From: Halobacteriales archaeon
GTDB lineage: Archaea > Halobacteriota > Halobacteria > Halorutilales > JAHENH01
Reading direction: 5' to 3'
Assembly: GCA_018609935.1 (NCBI GenBank)
Contig: JAHENH010000115.1
Coordinates: forward strand, 1-6,769
Length of the DNA: 6,769 bases
Position numbers and translations under genes: made by a program. The notes beneath the pieces were generated by a model. The model worked only from the letters and a program-made list of their open reading frames with translations, was not told where the DNA came from and searched no databases. Numbering within the stretch: the first letter of the stretch is position 1; each line of letters starts with the position of its first letter. This document shows positions 1 through 5,536 of this stretch, in pieces.

Positions 1-123
1 ATAAGACCCTTTTCCTTTAGGTGGGGGATATAATGGACTTTCTTATATTTATGTTTTTGTAGGGTTGTAGTGTTGGTTATCCGAAAGAAGCCAATTGTAG
101 GCTCTAATTGGACATACAACAAA

Positions 124-234
124 AACACCTTGTGTACGGCAGGGACTGTCGGAACCTAAACCCTCGGAGAGTGAGGGCCTCTGTACGTATAAGTCCCCTC
201 ATTGAACAGGGAAGCCCCTGACCTTTGGGTAGGA
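124..234 (+). pseudogene. Decayed 3' end of a TnpB (IS200/IS605-type) gene
   Basis: Reading the frame that starts at base 1, the stretch encodes pieces resembling the C-terminal tail of TnpB RNA-guided nucleases: TAGTVGT (136-156), TLGE (160-171), then SLNREAP (199-219). The frame is broken by TAA at 157, TGA at 172 and TAA at 190. I see no catalytic residues or zinc ribbon upstream, so at most the last few dozen codons are present. The resemblance rests on my memory of TnpB tails and on overlap with an omega-RNA-like structure in the same bases, which is where omega RNA lies in these elements. The open frame that seems to run from a TTG at 202 into the downstream methyltransferase is this tail read through. 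It could instead be a chance resemblance in a structured RNA. Confidence 0.45.
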
Positions 235-243
235 ATAGTTCAC
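137..243 (+). ncRNA. Omega-RNA-like right end of an IS200/IS605 element
   Basis: Three helices can be drawn by eye. GGGACT (142-147) pairs perfectly with AGTCCC (192-197). Inside it, CCCTC (161-165) pairs with GAGGG (173-177) around a 7-base loop. A terminal hairpin pairs CCTG plus CC (217-223, A221 bulged) with GGTAGG (228-233), closing a TTTG loop. The segment is far more GC-rich than its surroundings and ends in TAGTTCAC, a form I associate with tnpB right ends. In such elements the 3' end of the tnpB transcript becomes the guide RNA scaffold, and the flanking sequence serves as guide. An alternative hairpin, CGGCAG (137-142) with CTGTCG (146-151), would compete with the long-range helix. 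Whether it is transcribed today is unknown. Confidence 0.5.
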
Positions 244-276
244 GTTCTTTACTTTAGGATTGTTAAATATATTAAT

Positions 277-1071
277 ATGGAGATAGATGTGTTGATACCT
301 TCATCTTTATTTTCTGAGACTAATGACCAGAAAATAAAGACATATAAAGCTGGTATGGTGGCTAGATCTTTGGCAGTATTTAGATGTAATAATATATTTA
401 TATATGATGATAGGCCGGATAACTCTGAACAGATTTCTATATTGTTGAAATATGTAGCTACTCCTCCTTATCTTAGAAAAATTCTTTTTGATAAGCGAAG
501 TGAGCTTAGACATGCAGGTGTAATGCCTCCTTTGAGGATTTCTTCTCATGCTATAACTGAAAATGATACCTATCGTGAGGGAGTTGTAAAAAAGATAGAT
601 GAAGATGTGGTATGGGTTGAGTGTGGACTTGAGAGGTTAGTAGCTATACGGATTAATGAAGATAAAGAAATAACCGAGGGGGATAGATTATCTTTAGAAG
701 TTAAGAAAAATCCTTTACGTGCAACTATAGTGGATGATCCTCCCGGATATTGGGGATATAAAGTGGATTCAGGTTCTATGTTAGAATGGATTGATGGGTT
801 TAACGGAACTATAATTGGTACATCTAAGAAAGGAGAAAGAGTTGGTGTGGATCTAATGTTAGATGATATATGTCTAGATAATATAGGTTTAGTTTTTGGG
901 TCTCCTGAACGTGGAATACATAAAATACTTGATGACTATTATGGATATAGTATTAAAGAAGTGGATTTTGATTATGTACTTAACACTATACCAAGACAGG
1001 GATCTGAAACAGTACGTACAGAAGAGGCTTTGTTAGCTACTTTGTCTTTGTTTAATATACTAAAAAAATAA
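277..1071 (+). CDS. Archaeal SPOUT-family RNA methyltransferase (C9orf114/DUF171-like)
   Basis: Predicted SAM-dependent RNA methyltransferase of 264 residues, in the family that includes human SPOUT1/C9orf114 and the archaeal proteins annotated as putative RNA uridine N3-methyltransferases. Visible marks are the N-terminal VLIPSSLF (5-12), TPPYLRKILF (62-71), a likely OB-fold insert around residues 98-150 (REGVV to a WVECG strand), YWGYKV (158-163), GTSKKG (181-186), VFGSPERG (206-213), and the C-terminal knot segment NTIPRQGSETVRTEEALLA (236-254), where SAM should bind. The start is ATG 277: the family begins with a short residue run before the IPSS strand. The open frame extends upstream to a TTG at 202, but those 25 codons (MNREAPDLW...) derive from the adjoining tnpB remnant. 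The gene sits upstream of L3, a common euryarchaeal arrangement that suggests rRNA modification during ribosome assembly. No clear Shine-Dalgarno site or well-placed TATA box is visible. Confidence 0.85.
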   Translation: MEIDVLIPSSLFSETNDQKIKTYKAGMVARSLAVFRCNNIFIYDDRPDNSEQISILLKYVATPPYLRKILFDKRSELRHAGVMPPLRISSHAITENDTYREGVVKKIDEDVVWVECGLERLVAIRINEDKEITEGDRLSLEVKKNPLRATIVDDPPGYWGYKVDSGSMLEWIDGFNGTIIGTSKKGERVGVDLMLDDICLDNIGLVFGSPERGIHKILDDYYGYSIKEVDFDYVLNTIPRQGSETVRTEEALLATLSLFNILKK

Positions 1072-1084
1072 AATAAAGAGAAAA

Positions 1085-1198
1085 TAAAATATAGGAAGAT
1101 ATTAGTTATCAAGAACTAGAATTAATTCTTTTTTGTAGACAAAAGAGAAAGCAGAAAGGAAAAGAAGAAGGAAATGGATATTATAGTAAAGACAAAGA
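1085..1198 (+). promoter_or_regulatory. Possible promoter and purine-rich leader of the L3-L4-L23 block
   Basis: An AAATATAGG box (about 1086-1094) is TATA-like. If used, it would place the transcript start near 1115-1120 and give L3 a leader of about 80 bases. Bases 1141-1174 are purines except for one C at 1152. Purine runs of the AAGGAAA/AGAAGG kind could act as weak, distant ribosome-binding sequence, but none is at normal Shine-Dalgarno spacing from ATG 1199. Co-transcription from the methyltransferase gene remains possible. Confidence 0.3.
1111..1134 (+). terminator. Palindrome followed by T run after the methyltransferase gene
   Basis: A perfect 12-base palindrome AGAATTAATTCT (1118-1129) runs into six T residues (1129-1134), 47 bases after the methyltransferase stop. 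Archaeal termination depends mainly on U-rich tracts, so this may end or weaken transcription before L3. The palindrome has no free loop and is AT-rich, so it would form a poor hairpin; the T run is the more credible part. Confidence 0.35.
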
Positions 1199-2146
1199 AT
1201 GCCTAAATCTTCAATACCCAAGAAAGGATCTAGAGGATTCAGACCGCGTAGTAAAGCGGAAAGTGAAGTTCCACGTGTCCGATCTTGGCCTTATGATAGG
1301 GAAGAAGGGTTGTTGGGTTTTGCAGGATATAAAGCAGGAATGACACATGTTATACTTGATGAAGGTGAAAGTATCCCCGTAACTATACTGGAAACTCCTC
1401 CAGTCAAAATTGCTGGGTTACGAGCTTACCGAGAAACTCCGTATGGTACAAGGCCTGTTGAAGAGATATGGAGTGAAAACCAACATGAGGATCTAAGTAG
1501 GTCTATAAATATACCTGAAAATAGTGCAGGAGATATAGATAAACTACTGGAGATAGAGGAAATAGATGAGATTAGAGCAATAACACATACTATCCCTAGG
1601 GGAGCTAGTATACCAAAGAAAAAACCTGATATAATGGAGATACCTTTTGGTATTTCAAATGGGCTGCAAATTGAGACTGCTATTGATTATCTGGGAAAGG
1701 AAATAAAACCTGAAGACGCTCACAGTATTGGAAACTATATAGATGTATCCGCAATAACAAAAGGGAAAGGAACCCAGGGGCCTGTAAAACGTTGGGGAAC
1801 AAAGCTTAGGAAAAGAAAACATAAAAGACAGGGTTATAAACGGAGAATAGGAGTACTTGGTCCTTGGAATCCTTCTAGGGTTCTTTCTACAGTTCCACAA
1901 CAAGGACAAACAGGATATGAACAGAGAACAGAGGAAAATAAATTATTAATAGCTACAGGGGAAGATGGTGAGAATGTCACGCCAGACGGAGGATTTGTAA
2001 ATTATGGGGAAGTTTCCTCGTATATGATGATTAAGGGTAGTGTTCCCGGCCCTGAAAAAAGACTTGTAAGAACCAGAAAAGCAATAAGGCCTAAAGGTAA
2101 AGAAGAACCTGAAGTAGTATATATTAGTACTGAAAGTAAACAATGA
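1199..2146 (+). CDS. rpl3: 50S ribosomal protein L3 (uL3), archaeal type
   Basis: L3 binds 23S rRNA near the peptidyl transferase centre and starts large-subunit assembly. The 315-residue protein is near normal archaeal length. It shows the archaeal/eukaryotic N-terminus (basic PKKGSRGFRPRSKA, 7-20), GFAGYKAGMTH (40-50), the KGKGTQGPVKRWG extension (188-200), a very basic stretch (201-216), GVLGPWNPSR (218-227), VPQQGQTGY (232-240) and a C-terminus with VNYGEV and KGSVPGPEKR very like haloarchaeal L3. After GQTGY, archaeal and eukaryotic homologues normally have His; here residue 241 is Glu (codon GAA). ATG 1199 gives the usual MPK start. The gene is followed by L4 with an ATGA overlap of four bases, implying coupled translation. 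Identification is secure. Confidence 0.97.
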   Translation: MPKSSIPKKGSRGFRPRSKAESEVPRVRSWPYDREEGLLGFAGYKAGMTHVILDEGESIPVTILETPPVKIAGLRAYRETPYGTRPVEEIWSENQHEDLSRSINIPENSAGDIDKLLEIEEIDEIRAITHTIPRGASIPKKKPDIMEIPFGISNGLQIETAIDYLGKEIKPEDAHSIGNYIDVSAITKGKGTQGPVKRWGTKLRKRKHKRQGYKRRIGVLGPWNPSRVLSTVPQQGQTGYEQRTEENKLLIATGEDGENVTPDGGFVNYGEVSSYMMIKGSVPGPEKRLVRTRKAIRPKGKEEPEVVYISTESKQ

Positions 2147-2892
2147 AAACTAAACTATATACAACTGAAGGAGATGAAGGAGAAGAGATTGATCTACCAG
2201 AAGTGTTTGAGTATACATATAGACCTGATCTTATACGTAGGGCTTTCTTATCATCCCAGGCAAACGAAAAACAGCCATATGGTACAGATTCAGAATCAGG
2301 ATTAGATACAAGTGCAGAATCTTGGGGAGCAGGTAGAGGGGTTGCACAAATACCTAGGTTAAAAAACAGTGATAGAGCTGCTAGGGTACCACAAGCTACT
2401 GGAGGAAGAAGAGCACATCCTCCTAAACCTGAAAAGGATCTTGGAGAAAAAATAAACAAAAAAGAAAAAGACAAAGCTTTGAAGAGTGCAATATCATCTA
2501 CGCTGGATGAAGAATTAGTTCAAAATAGAGGTCATGTCTTTGAATCTGATCTACCCATAGTATTAGATTCTGAATTTGAAGAACTACAAAAAACTAAGGA
2601 AGTAGTAAACATATTAAAAGAATTAGGTTTACATGGTGATATAGAAAGATCAGATGAAGGAAGAAAAATACGGTCAGGTAAAGGAAAAATGAGGGGTAGA
2701 AAGTATAGACAGCCTACTAGTATACTTTTTGTTACTAGTGATGAGTTTAGAGCTGCACGAAATCTTCCCGGGGCTGATGTAATAAAAGTGGATAACTTAG
2801 GTGTGAAACATCTAGCTCCTGGAGGAGTTCCTGGAAGACTTACTGTTTGGACAGAATCTTCTGTTAAATATTTAGAAGAAAAATGGTCATAA
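2143..2892 (+). CDS. rpl4: 50S ribosomal protein L4 (uL4), archaeal type
   Basis: L4 is a primary 23S rRNA binder whose long loop lines the nascent-peptide exit tunnel. This 249-residue protein is of normal archaeal length. An N-terminal strand leads to DLPEVF (17-22), and the extended tunnel loop covers about residues 45-97, with YG (46-47), SWGAGRG (60-66), PR (71-72) and GGRRAHPPK (87-95). Further on are KIRSGKGKMRGRKY (175-188), the archaeal signature before the globular core, then SILFVTSDE (193-201), AARNLPGADV (204-213) and LAPGGVPGRLTVWTE (224-238). The ATG overlaps the L3 stop by four bases and the gene overlaps L23 by ten, so L3, L4 and L23 are almost certainly one mRNA. There is no Shine-Dalgarno site; translation probably reinitiates after L3. 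Confidence 0.97.
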   Translation: MKTKLYTTEGDEGEEIDLPEVFEYTYRPDLIRRAFLSSQANEKQPYGTDSESGLDTSAESWGAGRGVAQIPRLKNSDRAARVPQATGGRRAHPPKPEKDLGEKINKKEKDKALKSAISSTLDEELVQNRGHVFESDLPIVLDSEFEELQKTKEVVNILKELGLHGDIERSDEGRKIRSGKGKMRGRKYRQPTSILFVTSDEFRAARNLPGADVIKVDNLGVKHLAPGGVPGRLTVWTESSVKYLEEKWS

Positions 2893-3131
2893 AAAAGCCA
2901 CATATTACAGAAAAGGCGATGGATCTGATGGATTTTGAAAATAAACTACAGTTTATAGTAGAAGATAAAGCTACAAAAAAAGAGATAAAACAAGAAGTCG
3001 AGGACCAATGGGGAGAAGAAGTTGAATTGGTAAATACGATGATAACTCCTAGTGGAGAGAAAAAAGCTACAGTTAAATTTAAGGAAGAAGGAATATCAGA
3101 CGATATAGCTTCAAGGATGGGTATGTTCTAA
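2883..3131 (+). CDS. rpl23: 50S ribosomal protein L23 (uL23), archaeal type
   Basis: L23 sits at the polypeptide exit and forms the docking site for SRP and translocon. The 82-residue protein is complete for the archaeal form: IKKPHITEKAM (3-13), NKLQFIVEDKATKKEI (20-35), the hinge around VELVNT (47-52), GEKKATVKF (58-66) and the terminal IASRMGMF. The archaeal form lacks the long bacterial loop, and so does this one. ATG 2883 is the only sensible start because an in-frame TAA lies at 2865-2867. The gene overlaps the end of L4 by ten bases. It is the last gene of this block: a T-rich tract follows, and the usual next gene, L2, begins only after almost 400 bases. Confidence 0.97.
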   Translation: MVIKKPHITEKAMDLMDFENKLQFIVEDKATKKEIKQEVEDQWGEEVELVNTMITPSGEKKATVKFKEEGISDDIASRMGMF

Positions 3132-3157
3132 AATTTTTCTTAGACTCAATCTCAGAC

Positions 3158-3172
3158 TTATTTTATTTTTTT
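3158..3172 (+). terminator. T-rich terminator after L23
   Basis: A T-rich tract (two T, A, four T, A, seven T) begins 27 bases after the L23 stop. Oligo-T tracts of this kind are the main element of archaeal terminators. It supports an end to the L3-L4-L23 transcript here and separate expression of L2. Confidence 0.5.
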
Positions 3173-3339
3173 AAAGGTATAATATCCATAAAAAATAAAG
3201 TTTCCAGATAAGTACTAAATATTTTACGGGTTTTAGTATAACTCAGTATAAGGAAAAACCACAAACTTTAGTTGCTGATAGGATTTTGGAATAGAAAATT
3301 GACAAATTATATTGTTAATTTATTCTTTATAGAAATATA

Positions 3340-3378
3340 GGAGAATACACCCGACTTTAGGCGGGTGAGGATGTCAAT
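3340..3378 (+). repeat. 39-base hairpin module A, IS200/IS605 right-end-like
   Basis: The order is GGAGAA, two variable bases, stem CACCCG (3348-3353), loop ACTTTAGG (3354-3361), stem CGGGTG (3362-3367), then AGGATGTCAAT (3368-3378). The six-pair stem is perfect. A second copy lies at 5931-5969: 28 of 39 bases match without gaps, and the differences fall mostly in the stem. A GC-rich hairpin with a CTTTAG-type loop followed by GAGGATGTCAA is the form I know from the right ends of IS200/IS605 elements, where it is the 3' hairpin of the TnpB omega RNA. No tnpB or tnpA lies beside it, so it is a solo end, a MITE-like relic or a reused RNA element. Confidence 0.7.
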
Positions 3379-3379
3379 T

Positions 3380-3413
3380 CTTTACTGTGTTGTTTCGGAG
3401 TTAAAGAGTAAAG
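3380..3413 (+). repeat. Inverted repeat in the L2 upstream region
   Basis: CTTTACT (3380-3386) is the exact reverse complement of AGTAAAG (3407-3413), with a 20-base interval. It begins two bases after hairpin module A. It could form a second hairpin in a transcript entering L2, or be an operator. The arms are short and AT-rich, so chance is not excluded. Confidence 0.35.
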
Positions 3414-3454
3414 TGCTCTTTTTTATCTGTAGGCGATGTTAGGCTTGAAGTTCC

Positions 3455-3492
3455 TTTTATAAGCTGCATTGAGATAAAGAGGGATATAAAAG
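3455..3492 (+). promoter_or_regulatory. Candidate L2 promoter (two TATA-like boxes)
   Basis: TTTTATAAG (3455-3463) and TATAAAAG (3485-3492) both resemble archaeal TATA boxes. With a usual spacing of about 26 bases from box centre to start, they would give transcripts beginning near 3485 or 3515, leaving leaders of roughly 43 or 13 bases before ATG 3528. A separate promoter is expected because L2 is cut off from L23 by a terminator-like tract. I cannot tell which box is used. Confidence 0.4.
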
Positions 3493-3527
3493 AAAGTTCT
3501 TATTTGTTGAATTTCTTAAAAGATTTA

Positions 3528-4235
3528 ATGGGAAGAAAATTAAGACAGCAGAGTGCTGGTAAAGGATCTTCTACGTATAGGGCTCCAAGTCATAGATATA
3601 AGGGTAGCCCAAAACAAAAGGTCGAGGGAGATGATACTGTAGTGGGTGAAGTAGTTGAAATAAAGCATGATCCTGCACGTACTTCTCCTGTAGCTAGAGT
3701 TCGTTATGAGGATGGTGATGAACGTTTGGTTTTGGTTCCTGAAGGTATAGCTGTTGGGGATGAAATTGAAGCGGGTGTTTCAGCTTCTATCGAGGTTGGT
3801 AATTCATTACCTTTAGCTGAAATACCTGAAGGGATTCCAATATATAATATAGAAATTGATCCAGGTGATGGGGGTAAGATTGCTAGGGCTTCTGGTACAA
3901 GTGCAATTTTGGTAACTCATGAAAGAGGTAGTACGATTCTTCAACTTCCTAGTGGAGAGGTTAAAGAATTTAATCCTAGCTGTACTGCTACTATTGGTGT
4001 TGTAGCAGGAGGTGGAAGGGTCGAAAAATCCTTTGGAAAAGCGGGTAAAAAATATCATAAAAGGAAGTCACGTGGAGGTAAATATCCTAAAGTTAGAGGG
4101 GTAGCTATGAATGCAGTAGACCATCCTTTTGGTGGTAGTGGAAGACAACATCCTGGACGTCCTAAATCTGTAAAAGGTTCCTCCCCTTCTGGACAAAAAG
4201 TAGGAGATATAAAGAGTAGAAGAACTGGTAGATAA
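3528..4235 (+). CDS. rpl2: 50S ribosomal protein L2 (uL2), archaeal type
   Basis: L2 bridges the subunits and supports the peptidyl transferase centre. The 235-residue protein is of normal archaeal length. Visible are the N-terminal SSTYRAPSHRYK (14-25), HDPARTSPVARV (47-58), the central LPLAEIPEGIPIYNIE (94-109), DPGDGGKIARASGTSA (111-126), LPSGEVK (140-146), and the key C-terminal VRGVAMNAVDHPFGGSGRQH (189-208) followed by VGDIKSRRTGR. His199 is in VDHP. I chose ATG 3528, which gives the usual archaeal MGR/MGK start; an in-frame TTG at 3504 would add eight residues without family support. It is preceded by a long gap and followed by a threonine lyase gene, not S19, so it is isolated from its usual cluster. 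Stop TAA is followed by a T-rich tract. Confidence 0.97.
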   Translation: MGRKLRQQSAGKGSSTYRAPSHRYKGSPKQKVEGDDTVVGEVVEIKHDPARTSPVARVRYEDGDERLVLVPEGIAVGDEIEAGVSASIEVGNSLPLAEIPEGIPIYNIEIDPGDGGKIARASGTSAILVTHERGSTILQLPSGEVKEFNPSCTATIGVVAGGGRVEKSFGKAGKKYHKRKSRGGKYPKVRGVAMNAVDHPFGGSGRQHPGRPKSVKGSSPSGQKVGDIKSRRTGR

Positions 4236-4250
4236 CAACAATCTGTTTTC

Positions 4251-4276
4251 TATAAAGCTTAAAAATTTATTTTTTC
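4251..4276 (+). promoter_or_regulatory. TATA box of the threonine lyase gene, with T-rich end of L2
   Basis: TATAAA (4251-4256) is centred 28 bases before ATG 4282, the spacing expected for a leaderless archaeal transcript. The same short gap carries a TTTATTTTTTCT tract (4265-4276) that could terminate the L2 transcript. The 46-base gap therefore appears to separate two transcription units. Confidence 0.5.
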
Positions 4277-4281
4277 TAATT

Positions 4282-5475
4282 ATGATAGAGCTAAGTGATG
4301 TTGAAGAAGCTTATTCACTTTTAGAAGGAACTGTGAAACATACTCCGTTAAGATATTCTAGTTTTTTTAGTAAGCAGACAGATGCTGATGTATATTTAAA
4401 ACTTGAAAATCTTCAACGTACTGGAGCATTCAAGATTAGGGGAGCATATAATAAAATAAAGAATCTTGATAATAAAAAGGGAGTAGTTGCGGCAAGTGCA
4501 GGTAATCATGCTCAAGGAGTTGCATTAGCCGCTTCCGAAGCAAATGTAGATGCTAAAGTGGTGATGCCTAAAGGAGCACCTATATCCAAGATTGAAGCAA
4601 CAAGGGCATATGGAGCTGATGTGGAATTATATGGAATTGACTATGATGAAGCCCAGGAAAGAGCAGTAGAGATACAAAAACAGGAAAATAGAGAACTTAT
4701 ACATCCATTTGATGATCCTTTTGTCCAAGCTGGTCAAGGAACTATAGGTCTTGAAGTTTTAGAAGAAATATCTCCTGATTGTGTTATAGTACCAATAGGT
4801 GGTGGCGGTCTTATTTCTGGTATAGCTACGGCGATAAAAGAAAAAAAACCTGATACTGAAATAGTGGGGGTAGAAGCAGAGGGAGCTGCTAGTGTATTAA
4901 AAAGCTTAGAATATGGTGAAATATTTGAACGAGACTCTGTTTCAACTATTAGTGATGGAATAGCAACTAGAAAAATTGCAAGATCTACCTTAGAAATAAT
5001 AAAACAAAGGACAGATGATATATTAGAAGTAACTGATGATAAGACATCTGATGCTATATTGCATCTTTTAGAACGTGAAAAAACAGTAGCTGAAGGGGCT
5101 GGTGCTGTTTCAGTAGCTGCACTAGATCGATTAAATATAGATAAGGAAGATACTGTTGTATGTATTCTCTCTGGGGGAAATATTGATTCTAACGTATTGT
5201 CACAGGTTATAAATAGAGGACTTATGAATGCTGGCAGATATCTTAAATTTAAAACTGTACTGAAAGATAAACCTGGATCCCTTGCTGAAATATCTAGATT
5301 AATCTCAGAAGAGGATTCAAATATATATGCGATACACCATGATAGAATGGCTAAAAATGTAGCAGTAAATGCTGCAGAAGTTGAATTTCACTTAGAAACT
5401 AGAAATAGAAAACATGCAAATGAAATAGTAAGAAAATTAGAGAAAGCACAATATGAAATAGAAGTTATAACTTAA
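4282..5475 (+). CDS. ilvA: Threonine ammonia-lyase with C-terminal ACT domain
   Basis: PLP enzyme converting L-threonine to 2-oxobutanoate and ammonia (and usually serine to pyruvate), the first step of isoleucine synthesis by the threonine route or a catabolic step. The 397-residue protein fits the short IlvA/TdcB-like form with one ACT domain. Lys51 in ENLQRTGAFKIRGA (42-55) should bind PLP; SAGNHAQGV (72-80) and the glycine loop GGGGLISG (173-180) hold the cofactor, followed by DGIATR (225-230), EGAGA (271-275) and SGGN (297-300). The ACT domain covers about residues 322-397 (KDKPGSLAEI at 328-337), a probable amino-acid sensor. In many homologues the residue before Phe-Lys is Ser; here it is Ala49. 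The adjacent ridA gene supports the assignment. Biosynthetic versus catabolic role cannot be told from sequence alone. Confidence 0.93.
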   Translation: MIELSDVEEAYSLLEGTVKHTPLRYSSFFSKQTDADVYLKLENLQRTGAFKIRGAYNKIKNLDNKKGVVAASAGNHAQGVALAASEANVDAKVVMPKGAPISKIEATRAYGADVELYGIDYDEAQERAVEIQKQENRELIHPFDDPFVQAGQGTIGLEVLEEISPDCVIVPIGGGGLISGIATAIKEKKPDTEIVGVEAEGAASVLKSLEYGEIFERDSVSTISDGIATRKIARSTLEIIKQRTDDILEVTDDKTSDAILHLLEREKTVAEGAGAVSVAALDRLNIDKEDTVVCILSGGNIDSNVLSQVINRGLMNAGRYLKFKTVLKDKPGSLAEISRLISEEDSNIYAIHHDRMAKNVAVNAAEVEFHLETRNRKHANEIVRKLEKAQYEIEVIT

Positions 5476-5482
5476 GGAAAAT

Positions 5483-5496
5483 ATATTATATTTTTT
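5483..5496 (+). terminator. T-run after the threonine lyase gene
   Basis: TATTATA leading into six T residues (5491-5496) begins eight bases past the ilvA stop. It could end that transcript in archaeal fashion. No hairpin precedes it. Read-through into ridA cannot be excluded. Confidence 0.35.
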
Positions 5497-5507
5497 GTTG
5501 AAAACTT

Positions 5508-5518
5508 TTATTTTATAT
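5508..5518 (+). promoter_or_regulatory. TATA-like box of ridA
   Basis: A T/A-rich box reading TTATTTTATAT lies about 24 bases (centre) before GTG 5537, consistent with a leaderless transcript. It also helps settle the ridA start: a TTG start at 5495 would lie upstream of this box. Confidence 0.4.
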
Positions 5519-5536
5519 CGTTTCATCTATATTTGC

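Larger units (their letters stand above)
3132..3527 (+). other. Long gene-free interval between L23 and L2
   Basis: No credible coding sequence lies in these 396 bases. In order, they hold the L23 T-rich terminator, a TATA-like GGTATAATAT (3177-3186) of unknown use, AT-rich sequence with a CAAACTTTAGTTG motif (3262-3274) that may be a worn hairpin module, hairpin module A (3340-3378), an inverted repeat (3380-3413) and two TATA-like boxes before L2. In most archaea L23 and L2 are nearly contiguous, so the spacing fits an old insertion of mobile DNA that later decayed. Confidence 0.6.

Noticed and set aside
5..35. CCC, a CCTTTAGG core, GGGGG then ATATAAT at the window edge, like another right-end hairpin
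   Set aside because: The stem is only three to four pairs, the GATGTCAAT tail is degenerate, and the window edge prevents seeing what precedes it.
251..258. ACTTTAGG identical to the loop of module A
   Set aside because: No complementary stem flanks it and the 3' tail is missing; an eight-base match in AT-rich DNA is easily chance.
262..275. TTAAATATATTAA just before the methyltransferase ATG as a TATA box
   Set aside because: It is only about 8-12 bases from the start codon; an archaeal TATA box there would place the transcript start inside the gene.
2124..2474. Minus-strand open frame of 116 codons over L4, and similar ones over L3, L23 and L2
   Set aside because: They lie opposite secure ribosomal protein genes, have low-complexity Ser/Phe-rich translations, and no start signals.
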